64,000 bases of DNA from Pycnococcus provasolii (taxonomy: Eukaryota; Chlorophyta; Pseudoscourfieldiophyceae; Pseudoscourfieldiales). The notes below the pieces were generated by a model. That model worked only from the letters and a program-made list of their open reading frames with translations, had not been told where the DNA came from and did no database searches. The stretch covers positions 682,001 through 746,000 of the forward strand of contig CP150558.1 of assembly GCA_049487715.1 (NCBI GenBank), read 5' to 3'. The first letter of the stretch is position 1. The number at the start of each line of letters is the position of its first letter. Below are positions 29,729-39,248 of the stretch, piece after piece. The position numbers and the translations under genes were made by a program.

Positions 29729-30010
29729 ATCACGACCTACGTGAGGATGGATAATAAATAATCCGCTGACGACGAGCGAGTAGTACTTAGTCAGCATTTT
29801 TGACCAGTTTTGCCGTCCTCATCCACTACTACTGAGCAGGAATAAGCACAACAGCAGAAGGAATGCTAGCAGAGAGAGAGAGAACACACACACACACACA
29901 CACACACAGAGAGAGAGTTTGGTGACAAACACGTGTCGCCTTGCCTTGGATTTTTGATTCTGCTCGGTGGAAGAGCGTCGCAGGATAATAATAATAATGG
30001 CAACGGTGCG
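29729..30010. repeat. AT-rich spacer with GA and CA microsatellites
   Basis: A GAGAGA tract and a CA dinucleotide run (about 29884-29908, followed by GAGAGAG) lie upstream of the BASS4-like reading frame. No gene is visible on either strand. Confidence 0.8.
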
Positions 30011-30856
30011 ATGCATTGGTTCCCTTGGGGATTCTTTGTCGGCTTATGTATACTTGCGACCGTGCCGACGACGCTGTCATCGGGCGTGACTCTCGTCGCA
30101 ATTGGCAAGGGCAACGCCGCCCTGGCACTAATGATAGTCGTCGTAACGAATGCATTGGGTGTTGTTGTCACACCGCTTTGGATCCAAGCATACGCCGCTG
30201 CAAGCCTGCTCATTAGGACGTCGACAACATCAACGTCAACAACAACAACAACATCAATTTCGAATCTAGACAGCACGTCGCTGCTGATCAATCTCGTGCT
30301 TACCGTCCTTGTTCCTCTCGTGGCAGGAAAGGTTGTACGCGAAATACTGCATTGCGTTGGTGGTGACGGAAGCTTCTTTGACATGCAAACACACAAGCGC
30401 TGGCTGGTCCACGTCTCGAGCCTTAGCCTGATTATCATCGTGTGGATGAACGTCAGCGTGGGTGAGGCTCAATTGAAGGCGCAGAATGGAAAGTCCATTA
30501 GTACTCTTGTTGCTCTCGGTATATTATTTCATCTGACATTGCTGGCTTTGAATGCTCCGGTGGTTCTAGCCACAATGCGCAACCAGCACACAGCAAGTCA
30601 ACGGTGGTGGCTTCCATCGAAGGAAGGCAAGGCGGCACTTATCCTTTCGTCGCAAAAGACACTCCCCGTTTCCCTGACAGTATTGAGTATGCTTCCTTCG
30701 GAAGTCTTCGAGACGACGTCGATAATCAACGACAGCAAAGAGCAGCGTGGATTGGCGGCGGTGGCGTGCGTCGTTGCACAAATTTGCGAACTGTTTATGG
30801 ATGGCGCGATCGCCTCGTGGTGGGCTGGTTTGTATGTAGAAGAAGAAGAGCAATAA
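30011..30856 (+). CDS. BASS4: BASS4/SLC10A7-like transporter, C-terminal half (N-terminal half not found)
   Basis: From ATG 30011 the 281-residue product matches the second half of plant BASS4, a plastid-envelope relative of SLC10A7. It has VPTTLSSGVTLVAIGKGNAA, LVLTVLVPLVAGKVVRE, IIIVWMNVSVGEAQ and ILSSQKTLPVSLTVLSMLPS, then CVVAQICELFMDGAIASWW, with several membrane spans. Full-length members are over 400 residues and have about five more spans and a transit peptide before PTTLSSG. The frame is open a little upstream (to about 29912) but shows no such spans, and no upstream exon was found. It may be a 5'-truncated copy or a gene whose first exons I failed to see. It converges on TTC27 with a 43-base gap. 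Confidence 0.7.
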   Translation: MHWFPWGFFVGLCILATVPTTLSSGVTLVAIGKGNAALALMIVVVTNALGVVVTPLWIQAYAAASLLIRTSTTSTSTTTTTSISNLDSTSLLINLVLTVLVPLVAGKVVREILHCVGGDGSFFDMQTHKRWLVHVSSLSLIIIVWMNVSVGEAQLKAQNGKSISTLVALGILFHLTLLALNAPVVLATMRNQHTASQRWWLPSKEGKAALILSSQKTLPVSLTVLSMLPSEVFETTSIINDSKEQRGLAAVACVVAQICELFMDGAIASWWAGLYVEEEEQ

Positions 30857-30899
30857 TCATGTGATAAAGTCCTTAATTATTAGTTTTGCTCTACAATAG

Positions 30900-33791
30900 T
30901 TACAATTCAGGAGGAATGGACTTCAAAGACACCACGTCGTCCAGCAACGCGCGCAGCTCGCCGTGACGCTCCGTCGACGCGAAGCTATCCGCGCTCGCCT
31001 TGATCGTGCTGTTCAAGTGAAGTTGAGCAGCCATCAGCTTCTTCTTGCGAAGCTTCGTGCGCTCTTCCTCGTCAAGCGACTCGTCCAAGTCACATGTCTG
31101 CGCGACTTGAACGTAAAGGCGGCACAGCGCGAGAACGCCCTCGGCGTACGCCTCAAACGACTCGGACTCTTTCGCCCACTGCGTGAGGCCGAGGCTGCGG
31201 ATATAACGAAGCCAACCTTCCTCGGCAACCACGAGGTCGCCAGCCGCGGCGTCGAGCTGCGCAACGAGCTTGTGCATTCCGCCAGCTTTAGCCATGCCCG
31301 GGGCAGATGCCACCTTGGAGATGAGCTTTCGCACGCTCGTGACGTACAGCACGGCACCTTGCTTGCGCGGCGGAGCGGCGGAGCTGTCCTTGCCGTCGGC
31401 AAATGGCTCGTCACCAGCACCATTCTCGCCGCTCGCGGGAGAATCGTCGAGCAGATCAGCCACGCTCAGGAGAGCGCTGACGTCGTCGTCGTCACCATCC
31501 TCGTCGTCCGCTGGCGACGCGGAGAAGTTGTTGTCGCCGCCTACGATGTTGAAAAGCGCCTCGCGATCAGCGCGCTCGCGATCACCCAGCGCGACATCCT
31601 GGTTCACACGCGCACCCTCGTCGCTGCCCCCCACGCCAACGGCGATGGCGCGCTCCACGAGCTTCGATGCAATCATCTCGTCGAAGCGAAACTGCTTGAT
31701 GTGCTCGCCTTCACCGTCGCTGCGGCTGCTGCTATACAGCTTAGGCGCGGTAAGCTTGAACACCTGTGTCATGCCGTGAAGTGCATCGGTGTACTTGCCG
31801 AGCTCCAGGGCAACCGTCGCGTAGTTCTCCCACAGCTGCCAGCTTTCCTTGTTCCACTTCACCGTCTCCTGAAGCGCGACAAACGCACGTGCACGGTATC
31901 CCTGCCGCAGGCTTAGGATTGCAATGTTGTTCCACGCCTCGCCGTGGATAGGCTCCGTTTGCACGCATCGCGTGAACGCATTCAGAGCACGCTCGACGTA
32001 CGAGGATGTGGCATCTGCGTCCACGACCGTGGTCGACTCATCGACACCATTTCCGTCCCCATTCGAGAGCTGCATATAGCAGAATCCAAGGTCGAACCAT
32101 CCGGATGCGTGCATAGGATTGATTGCAAGGGCGAGTTCGTAGTGCCCCGCGGCTTTGGCATAATCCTTGACGGCGTGTGCCATCCGTGCCAGGCTTCGCT
32201 GACTGCGCGCGTGGCGCTGCCCGCTCACCTCCCATGCCTTCTCGAAGTTTGTCTTGTCCTTCGTCACGTCCCCAAGAATGCACCAAAGCAGCGCACGCTC
32301 GGGCTCATCCTCCAGCCGGCTTCGCACGAGCGCCTCTGCGGCAGGCTTTTTGTCAAGCATCAGATAGCACGTGATGAGGTGATCGTATAGCTCGTTCGCC
32401 TCGAAGATGCGCATAGCCTCGTTCACCATCCCTAGGCTGAGCTCGAATTCGCCAAGCTCCTTCATAAGCGCGTGAAGCGGGGGAAAGGGCACAAGGTGAG
32501 CTAGCGCGTGTCGCCGTGCCAGCGCGCTGGGCTCGAGGTCCGATTCCGCGGCACATCGCTTGTCGACGATGTGGCGCATGCGCAGGTATCCGCGTTCGAC
32601 CGTTCGCCCTCTCATCTTCTCGTGACGCGCGAGTGTGAGCTCACACCAGCTCTGCACGAGCGGCGGCGACGTTGACTCCGCGAGCAGCTTCTCCGCGTAG
32701 CTCGACAGTTCCCACAGCTGCAGGTCATCTGAGAAAGTAGAGCGCTTCACCTTGTTCGCGTGTGCCACTACACACACCTGCTCAAGCGGGGGAAGGGATG
32801 CTGCTGCACCCACGTCGGGCGTCTGCTCGGAGAGAGTGGGTCGCGGGAGCACATTGCTGATGCCGAACACGTCCTTGTCAGCGTTCGGATCCACGACGTA
32901 ATTGACATCCGGGTGCGGCACAGCGACGGACGCGTCATCGTCAGGTCTTGTGACTGCCTCTATTGCGCGTTTCTGCCCCGCGATCGCGCTGATGACAAGC
33001 TGCGCCTTTTCGTCAATCTGGTGCTCCGTTCGCTTGCCCATGTGCCCGCCAGACGACACATTCAGATCGATGGCTTTGCATGCGGCGTCAACGTGCGCAC
33101 ACCCGTCGTCGACCCGGCTGTGCATGAACGCGTGCGCCGCAAGCTCGAGGTGCAGCATGCACGTGACTTCTGCAGAGGCGTCGTCTCCTTGCGATAGGAC
33201 GTGTTTCTTCAGCGTGCGCGCGTGTCTGTCCGCCTCGTCACGCAGGCTTGCCGCTTGCGTCATGAGCATGCGTTGGTGCCATAGCGCCGCCCTGAGTGCC
33301 CACCAAGCAACGAGCGGGTCGTCGTTATCGCCGTCCGCATCAGATTCAGGTTTATCGAGCAGTCCAGAGAATATGCATCGCGCGACGAGCAGTTTCCTGA
33401 GGTCCCGGACAGCCCCGTGGCAGTCTTCTCCGTCAACGGCCGCGGCGTCGATGGCCTCCTTATCCCTGGTGTATGTTGTTGTTGACTCCGTTCCTGTTAA
33501 AGCGCGTGCGTCCCCGCCTAGATTGGCCTTGATGAACTGTTGCAGTAGGTCGACGGCTGTCGTAAGAAGTGTATCCTGCTGTGAAGATGTTGCAGGTGGT
33601 TCCGAGGCCGCCGCCGATGCCGACGAAGCTGCTGCATGACGACGAAGGGTCTCGATGTGCACCGCGAGCTCACTGGTAGCTGCGAGGCAAGCGTGCACGA
33701 AGTCGGGCGCATGTGGTGGTGGTGAGGTGGCAGAGGCACATATGGTGGGGAGGGACAGCAAGGCGTCGGCTGTGAGAGGCATGGCTGCCAT
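30900..33791 (-). CDS. TTC27: TTC27/EMW1-like tetratricopeptide-repeat protein
   Basis: The 963-residue product starts at ATG 33791 (MAAMPLTADALLSLP). The frame is open further upstream but that part overlaps the TTAGGG-bearing divergent promoter. Conserved TTC27 blocks are RPTLSEQTPDVG, HANKVKRSTFSDDLQLWELS, a GYLRMRHIVDKR segment, FPPLHALMKELGEFELSLGM, then TPRs with GDVTKDKTNFEKAWEVSGQR, ARSQRSLARMAHAVKDYAKA and GWFDLGFCYMQL, and AWNNIAILSLRQG. Family members are TPR scaffolds; the yeast homologue EMW1 links to cell integrity and the human protein to ribosome production. An acidic insert (DDEDGDDDD) lies near residue 770. Confidence 0.88.
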   Translation of the reverse strand: MAAMPLTADALLSLPTICASATSPPPHAPDFVHACLAATSELAVHIETLRRHAAASSASAAASEPPATSSQQDTLLTTAVDLLQQFIKANLGGDARALTGTESTTTYTRDKEAIDAAAVDGEDCHGAVRDLRKLLVARCIFSGLLDKPESDADGDNDDPLVAWWALRAALWHQRMLMTQAASLRDEADRHARTLKKHVLSQGDDASAEVTCMLHLELAAHAFMHSRVDDGCAHVDAACKAIDLNVSSGGHMGKRTEHQIDEKAQLVISAIAGQKRAIEAVTRPDDDASVAVPHPDVNYVVDPNADKDVFGISNVLPRPTLSEQTPDVGAAASLPPLEQVCVVAHANKVKRSTFSDDLQLWELSSYAEKLLAESTSPPLVQSWCELTLARHEKMRGRTVERGYLRMRHIVDKRCAAESDLEPSALARRHALAHLVPFPPLHALMKELGEFELSLGMVNEAMRIFEANELYDHLITCYLMLDKKPAAEALVRSRLEDEPERALLWCILGDVTKDKTNFEKAWEVSGQRHARSQRSLARMAHAVKDYAKAAGHYELALAINPMHASGWFDLGFCYMQLSNGDGNGVDESTTVVDADATSSYVERALNAFTRCVQTEPIHGEAWNNIAILSLRQGYRARAFVALQETVKWNKESWQLWENYATVALELGKYTDALHGMTQVFKLTAPKLYSSSRSDGEGEHIKQFRFDEMIASKLVERAIAVGVGGSDEGARVNQDVALGDRERADREALFNIVGGDNNFSASPADDEDGDDDDVSALLSVADLLDDSPASGENGAGDEPFADGKDSSAAPPRKQGAVLYVTSVRKLISKVASAPGMAKAGGMHKLVAQLDAAAGDLVVAEEGWLRYIRSLGLTQWAKESESFEAYAEGVLALCRLYVQVAQTCDLDESLDEEERTKLRKKKLMAAQLHLNSTIKASADSFASTERHGELRALLDDVVSLKSIPPEL

Positions 33792-33928
33792 GTTCGTGCT
33801 TCGGAGTGGCGGCGCCGGCGCGTTGTGTTTTGCCGGGAACGGGACGCGGGAGACCTCTGGATTAGGGTTAGGGTTACGTCCCAGGGGCACACACGTCACT
33901 TTCTTGTCCCCCTGATAGGAGTCTGGGT
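33792..33928. promoter_or_regulatory. Compact bidirectional promoter with TTAGGG repeats
   Basis: Only 137 bases separate the TTC27 and transporter start codons. GGATTAGGGTTAGGGTTACG at 33859-33878 is the sole recognisable motif, about 70 and 50 bases from the two ATGs. Confidence 0.6.
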
Positions 33929-35509
33929 ATGGCGCGCGACGATTTCGACATTGGCGTGAATAATAACATCGTGTCGTCAATAGGCTCGTCGAGTGGGATC
34001 GTAGTGGGATCACTGGCAGTGTCCAGTGATGGTGGTGGTGGGGGTGGTGGTGAGCGCACGCCGCTCCTGGTGGAGAGGTTTCTTGGTTCCCTATCCATAG
34101 GTTCCCATTGGCAATCGTCGTCACACGCGTCGACGGGTGATGAGGCTTCACTCGGCCATGAACCGTCGTCGTCCGTGTCATGCTGTGACCCTCGCGACGA
34201 CGAATTAGACGCATCAAAAATGAAACGTAAACCGGAACACGCACCGCCCGCAGAGGCGACTTGGCAGCAAATTGCTGTCGTCATCATCGCCGAAGTCGTC
34301 GGAGTTGGCGTGCTGAGCTTGCCAGTAGCGGTGGCGAAAGTCGGATGGTTTGGGGGCGTCACCCTGCTCCTGCTCATGTTCCCGCTCAACGTGTACACAG
34401 CACTTCTACTTTGGCGTGCAAGAAGGCCGTTTCCAAACGCAATTAGCATGATGGACCTTTCGCAGTGCACCGTCGGACGGACGTTTAGCGGCATTGTTGC
34501 TGTCAGCGTATTTGCTAAAGTTTCCACGGGGTTAGGAGCGTATCTGCTAACGGCTGCTCACGCGCTCGCTGGCACGTTCTACGACGTCGACGCGTGCTTA
34601 TCGACGTGGGGCTTAGCCGTCGTCGTTATTCTCATGGCACCCATGCAGCTACGAACCTTCACGTCGACAACCACGCTGTGCATTTGGAATGCTTTCGCGC
34701 TTCTCGTGGCTATCGGCATTGCGATCGTGTACATTTCAACAACCACGCCGACGCCGACACCGGAGATGGCGCCAGTGATGTTCGCTAAGGGTGTTGACGC
34801 ACCAACATTCTTCGGAGCGGTGTCGACGTTCGTTTACGCGTATGGCGGCCACTACATGTATTTGGAGCTCATGAGCGAGATGGCTGAGCCAGAGCACTTC
34901 CCACGCGTCTTCTGGATCAACGGACCATTTCAAGTCGGTCTTTACTCGCTCGTTGCCTTGACTGCGTATGGCCACGCCGGTAAGGGCGTTCCAGCCTTTG
35001 TGATCGACGCCATTCCACTCGGCGCTTCGTATAGAATTGCACAACTCTTGGTGTTCTTCCACATCTGCGTTTCATTTTTGATTCAGGGCATGTTTATGTC
35101 GCGTTGGATACACGTCACGGTGAGCAAGAGCCGCGTGAATGATCGTACGTCATGGCGAGCCTCCTTGGAGTGGTTCTGCATCACGTTCACGGTCACACTG
35201 GTGTCATGGGTTCTCGCCACCTCGATCCCGTTCTTTGACTTGATCATTCAATTTTGTGGCGCGCTCTACGCGCTCATCACGCTCGTGTGGCCTGGCCTTA
35301 TTTGGTTGTTCTCCGCCGAGACAAGGAGGAGGAGGGGAGAGCGCGCGCTGGTGGCGCTTGTGTGTGCGTTTGGCGTTCTCGTTTGTTGCTTCGGCGTTTA
35401 CGACGCATTGGTAAGCGTGAGTGCTCGTCGCCACGACCCCGACGCTGGCAACGGCGGCGAGTGCCGCAAGCTGATGCTATTGAGCCCGCCGCCCCCTCCG
35501 GCGACTTGA
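33929..35509 (+). CDS. Amino acid/auxin permease (AAAP) family transporter
   Basis: The 526-residue product has a long polar N-terminus (Gly/Ser-rich, ending near a WQQIAVVIIAEVVGVGVLSL start) and about eleven membrane spans. The first span pair carries the family GxGxLxLP-like motif (VGVGVLSLPVAVAKVGWFGG). Later landmarks are GAVSTFVYAYGGHYMYLELM and SEMAEPEHFPRVFW, typical of AAAP (SLC32/36/38-like) proteins. These proteins move amino acids with protons or sodium across plasma or vacuolar membranes; the substrate is unknown. The C-terminus is Pro-rich. It shares a short divergent promoter with TTC27. Confidence 0.85.
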   Translation: MARDDFDIGVNNNIVSSIGSSSGIVVGSLAVSSDGGGGGGGERTPLLVERFLGSLSIGSHWQSSSHASTGDEASLGHEPSSSVSCCDPRDDELDASKMKRKPEHAPPAEATWQQIAVVIIAEVVGVGVLSLPVAVAKVGWFGGVTLLLLMFPLNVYTALLLWRARRPFPNAISMMDLSQCTVGRTFSGIVAVSVFAKVSTGLGAYLLTAAHALAGTFYDVDACLSTWGLAVVVILMAPMQLRTFTSTTTLCIWNAFALLVAIGIAIVYISTTTPTPTPEMAPVMFAKGVDAPTFFGAVSTFVYAYGGHYMYLELMSEMAEPEHFPRVFWINGPFQVGLYSLVALTAYGHAGKGVPAFVIDAIPLGASYRIAQLLVFFHICVSFLIQGMFMSRWIHVTVSKSRVNDRTSWRASLEWFCITFTVTLVSWVLATSIPFFDLIIQFCGALYALITLVWPGLIWLFSAETRRRRGERALVALVCAFGVLVCCFGVYDALVSVSARRHDPDAGNGGECRKLMLLSPPPPPAT

Positions 35510-35667
35510 GCTGACTGAATCTGCGCTAACGATGTGCCTGTTGTCACAGTATTGTATTGTTATCGTAAGGTTTTGTTGTAGCCCGTGCGTCACACAACCC
35601 AAACCCCCACTTCAAGGGGGCAAGAATTCTGAGTTCTGCCCCCCCTCCCATTTTCCCCCTCGCAATC

Positions 35668-36447
35668 ATGCCGGCTCCGTGCCGCATGGCGCTGCTCCGG
35701 CTGACGGGCCACGTGCCGTACTCCGTGGGGCTCGCGCAGATGGAGTCGGCGGCGGCGGTGGTAAAGGCTACGCCGTCACTCGCCGGCTGCCTCCTCCTTC
35801 TCGAGCACTTGCCAGTCATCTCCGTGGGACGTCGTCTGCGACCAAAGGGTGGTGGTGACGACTCTCTGCCGCCTGACGTCGTCCTTTCGCCGGAGGAAAT
35901 TGCGAAACAGTTCGACGCAGAAATACACGTATCTCCACGAGGAGGCAAGGTGACGTGCCACATGCCTGGGCAGGTGGTCGCATATCCGATCGTGAACCTT
36001 CGCGCACTGCCCGGCAAGTCGTCGGCGACGCTGGGAGTGAGAGAATACGTGCACGCGCTCGAGGATGCCGTGTCGCAGTCCTGCGCATCGTTCGACGCGC
36101 CGTTCGACCGCGTCAAGCCGGGACGCGAGCCTGGACGTGAGGGCGCGTGGGTCGAAGGAACGCAGAGAAAAATTGCAAGCGTGGGCGTGCGCGTGTCGGC
36201 AGGCATCGCGACGCACGGAGTGGCGCTGAACGTGTCGAATGACCTGCGTTTGTTCGACGCCGTCGTGCCGTGTGGGCTTGAGGGTGTGACCATGACAAGC
36301 ATGTGGAACGAGAACGGCGGCAGCGGCCCAACGTTTGACGACGTCGCAAGCAAGCTCGCGTGCGCGATTGCCGACAACATTGGAGCGCAACCCGTTTGGC
36401 TCGATGCCGCGGCTGAGCTCGACGCGAGATTGCTCGAGAATGTGTGA
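35668..36447 (+). CDS. lipB: Octanoyl-ACP:protein N-octanoyltransferase (LipB/LIP2)
   Basis: The 259-residue product carries LipB signatures: the substrate-site block RGGKVTCHMPGQVVAYPIVN (about residues 90-109), the KIASVGVRVSAGIATHG block with the catalytic Lys, and FDAVVPCGL with the catalytic Cys. The enzyme transfers octanoyl from acyl carrier protein to lipoyl domains of 2-oxo acid dehydrogenases and glycine cleavage H protein, before LipA inserts sulfur. An insert after LEHLPVISVGRRLRPKGG is slightly longer than usual. I see no strong transit peptide, so mitochondrial or plastid location is open. Confidence 0.93.
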   Translation: MPAPCRMALLRLTGHVPYSVGLAQMESAAAVVKATPSLAGCLLLLEHLPVISVGRRLRPKGGGDDSLPPDVVLSPEEIAKQFDAEIHVSPRGGKVTCHMPGQVVAYPIVNLRALPGKSSATLGVREYVHALEDAVSQSCASFDAPFDRVKPGREPGREGAWVEGTQRKIASVGVRVSAGIATHGVALNVSNDLRLFDAVVPCGLEGVTMTSMWNENGGSGPTFDDVASKLACAIADNIGAQPVWLDAAAELDARLLENV

Positions 36448-36538
36448 AATTGTGTAAAACGACCACCTTGTATCATAGACTACTTGTGAAATACAGTTAA
36501 TAAAAATAATGACCGTATTGTCTTTTTACAACTTCCTA

Positions 36539-37444
36539 TCAGAAGTCTTCGTGATAGTGGCTGTGACGGCTGCCGATGCGACCTGACCGATGCGAGCGTC
36601 CGCCGCCGCCGGAAGTATTATTTTCAAGTTGACCCGTGATCGCCAGGTAAGCGATTGTTCCAAACACGCCGACGAATACCACCACGAACAACAACACGAC
36701 GAGGACGGCGATGCAGTTGCCAACCGGCCCGTTGTTCGCCTTGGCCGCCTTGGAAGACGACGACACTTGTGTGGGCGGTTTGTGCGTGCTGTATACTACG
36801 AAACCAGGTCCCGTGAAGAAGCACGCGAATCCTTCCCCGCTCGTGAAGCTCGAGATGACGCTGCTGGCCGCCGCGCCGACGCGCATGTTCGTTCGCGCGC
36901 TCCAAGCGACGACGTGCCCGTTGTCGACCGCCAGCGACTCACCGGGCGCGAGTTCGACCGTCTTGAGCGCACCGTGTCCGTGTATTGCAAGTTTCCCTCG
37001 CCCTCTCGCGCGAAGCACGAAGAGTCCCGTTTGCGACACGACGGACGTGATGACGTTCTTGAACTGCACGTCCGTTTCCACGTTGACGGCAGGTTCGTTC
37101 GCGAGGTACGCGCCTGCGACAAGCAGCATGTCCTCTCCGTGGTTGACAGTCACGACGACGATTCCTCCCGGTTCTTCGGGTGCAAGAATCACCTCGTTGA
37201 CGGTTCCCGCGGTTGGTCCCGTTGCTCTCCACGTCTGCACGAAGAACGACTCTCCTCCGACGACGCTTCGGAAGAGCGAGGCCAGCAAACCTCCCTGCGC
37301 CTTTCCTTCGAGTTGTATGTTTCCCCTCCAGCACACGGCGGCGTCGCTTTCGCAGTGCACGCTGTCGTTGAGCGCCGGCATGGTGACGCGCAGGGCTGCG
37401 GACGGGCCGGCGGCGCTATGGAGCACCTCGAACGTAGGCGCCAT
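36539..37444 (-). CDS. AIM24/TIGR00266-family protein with C-terminal membrane anchor
   Basis: The 301-residue product has the beta-rich AIM24 fold (about residues 10-215), with VTVNHGEDMLLVAGAYLANE, NVITSVVSQTGLFVLRARGR, LAPGESLAVDNGHVVAWSA and GEGFACFFTGPGFVVYSTHK, typical of this TRAP-like family. An Ala/Lys/Ser linker leads to a single strong membrane segment (about residues 242-265, VLVVLLFVVVFVGVFGTIAY) and a Gly/Ser/His-rich tail. Yeast AIM24 is mitochondrial; many bacterial and algal members are uncharacterised. The tail anchor suggests attachment to a membrane. Function unknown. Confidence 0.82.
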   Translation of the reverse strand: MAPTFEVLHSAAGPSAALRVTMPALNDSVHCESDAAVCWRGNIQLEGKAQGGLLASLFRSVVGGESFFVQTWRATGPTAGTVNEVILAPEEPGGIVVVTVNHGEDMLLVAGAYLANEPAVNVETDVQFKNVITSVVSQTGLFVLRARGRGKLAIHGHGALKTVELAPGESLAVDNGHVVAWSARTNMRVGAAASSVISSFTSGEGFACFFTGPGFVVYSTHKPPTQVSSSSKAAKANNGPVGNCIAVLVVLLFVVVFVGVFGTIAYLAITGQLENNTSGGGGRSHRSGRIGSRHSHYHEDF

Positions 37445-37955
37445 GGGTGATATAATGTATGTTGGTATGGATAGTCTATTGTGACAAGCGAAAAGAGAGA
37501 GAACCTTCGCAGCCCTACCTATGAGCCCGAACCCCGAACCCTAACCCTAACCCTAACCCTAACCCTAACCCTAACCCTAACCCTAACGTAAAGTTTACCT
37601 TATTTCCAAGACGTTTTTGATTTTTCTCCGGTTTCCGGAACTGTTCCTGGGTGTGGTGATTGGCCTTTCCAACTACTCATACAGTAAGTATTACGTTGTT
37701 GAGTTCTCGCTTAGCGGTCTAGGAAGTACCATGGTAACTTTAACCTTAAGTACTACCATGGGACCACCAAGATTACTCCTAACCAACAAGCTCCTCATTA
37801 GTCTAGGGACCTGACCTGACCCCTCGTTGCAACTTGCACAGCCAGTCTCCTAGGGTACCTTCGGAAGGAAGGCCTCTTACTCTTAGAAAGGAGTTTCATT
37901 TTCGGCCTCTGGCGAACCATTTCTCAAATTAAGCTTAGGCTCTTCTCACATAAAT
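37445..37955. promoter_or_regulatory. Divergent region with a long CCCTAA array
   Basis: Positions 37534-37587 hold about eight to nine CCCTAA units, one of the cleanest arrays in the window, about 90 bases from the AIM24-family ATG. The remaining 370 bases up to the next gene have no recognisable content apart from an inverted pair, GTACCATGG and CCATGGGACC, around 37725-37765. Confidence 0.75.
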
Positions 37956-39248
37956 ATGGCGGACTCTACAGAAGAAGCACCTTCCGAACCTGCGGCCGCT
38001 GAGGCGGAGGCGTCGCCTGCTCCTTCTCCACCGGCAACCGAAGAGGCAGCAGCAGAAGAGGCGGCTCCTTCTCCACCGGCGGAAGCAGCGGCAGAAGCAG
38101 CGGCAGCGGCAGAAGCGGCGTCTTCTAGTGCTGCTGCGCCTGTGCAAGGCGCAGCAGGAGAATCCGCCTCGCCGGACGCACAAAGTGGTGGGGGAAGCAC
38201 GGCAGGCTCAGGAGGAGGAGGAGCGGCGTACTTGCCGCACACAGGTGTTGGTGGTTCAGGTTCAGTTGGCGCGCTCTACGACGACGCACCCATCGAGCCG
38301 CGCATCGCGCTCCTGCCTCGCTACGCGCTTCCCAACATCACGTCCATGCTACCCGAATATGCGAACCACGAACAGGACACGATCCGACGAGCATTCCAAA
38401 GCGCAAACTGCGAGTACGCCATCCAGCACCTACCCAACGAAATGTACACGCACGAGGTGAACAGAGCCAGGGCGCTCATGCGACAGGACGTTCGGTCCAA
38501 GGCGAGCCCGCACGCGCCAGCGCCGGGAGAGAAGAGCAACGCCAGGGTGACCAACACACACGGACTGTTTGGCGAGTTTGCGTACGAGGACGACCCCATC
38601 GAGCGACAAAGAGAAATGACGCGAGCAGAAAGACTCGCAGGCGAGGCGCACAGGCTTACGCTTCACCCAGAGACGGGAGGACGATTCGTTCCCGCAGGAA
38701 ACGTGCTCAAAGGGCAGTACGAGGAGGGTTTCGAGGAAGGTGCGACGTACCCGTACAGCATGAGCCCGTACGAGGCGTACGAGGACGACGCGCTGCGCGC
38801 TAAGTGGATGGAGGAGGCGAAAGTGCTGTACGGCGCGTTCGCACCAAACGGCACAACCAAGCCGCTCGGCGACCGGCCAACCAAGGCGATGGCGCGTGAG
38901 GTGATTGACGCCGTGGCGTCCGTCGTCGCGCAGGACTGGGAAGGCGTGCTGTTCGACGTGCACGCGAACGACGAGGAGCACTGGGTGTTCCGTTTCCAGG
39001 CGGACACCGTCGACTCGGAGGCTGGCCTGCTCACGTACATGAACCTCATGCTGCGATGCAACGACCAAGTGCTCAAGCACGGGCTGCGCAAGGTGGTGGA
39101 TGGCTGGAACGTGCGCAACGGCGATCACATCCACTTCACGTTCGCGCCGCCGTGGGCGGAGCGCAACGCCATGGGCAAGGCGTGGTACCAGCTGCACCCA
39201 GAGGAGAGCAAGTATGCCGGCCCGTCGTGGCTTTCCTTCCAAACTTGA
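37956..39248 (+). CDS. Unassigned 430-residue protein with Ala/Pro/Glu-rich N-terminus
   Basis: I do not recognise this gene. The first 105 residues are low-complexity (APSPPATEEAAAEE type, then Gly/Ser). From about residue 115 the sequence is normal and globular: ALPNITSMLPEYANHEQDTI, MYTHEVNRARALMRQDVRSK, MTRAERLAGEAHRLTLHPET, YSMSPYEAYEDDALRAKWME, DWEGVLFDVHANDEEHWVFR and a C-terminal WAERNAMGKAWYQLHPEESK. Codon use matches neighbours, so it is a real gene. The N-terminus is not a typical transit peptide. A ciliary role is conceivable given CFAP20 in the genome, but nothing here proves it. Confidence 0.75.
   Translation: MADSTEEAPSEPAAAEAEASPAPSPPATEEAAAEEAAPSPPAEAAAEAAAAAEAASSSAAAPVQGAAGESASPDAQSGGGSTAGSGGGGAAYLPHTGVGGSGSVGALYDDAPIEPRIALLPRYALPNITSMLPEYANHEQDTIRRAFQSANCEYAIQHLPNEMYTHEVNRARALMRQDVRSKASPHAPAPGEKSNARVTNTHGLFGEFAYEDDPIERQREMTRAERLAGEAHRLTLHPETGGRFVPAGNVLKGQYEEGFEEGATYPYSMSPYEAYEDDALRAKWMEEAKVLYGAFAPNGTTKPLGDRPTKAMAREVIDAVASVVAQDWEGVLFDVHANDEEHWVFRFQADTVDSEAGLLTYMNLMLRCNDQVLKHGLRKVVDGWNVRNGDHIHFTFAPPWAERNAMGKAWYQLHPEESKYAGPSWLSFQT

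Noticed and set aside
33792-34244. N-terminal 151-residue extension of TTC27
   Set aside because: The extension overlaps the divergent transporter gene and the promoter TTAGGG motif; homology begins only near ATG 33791.
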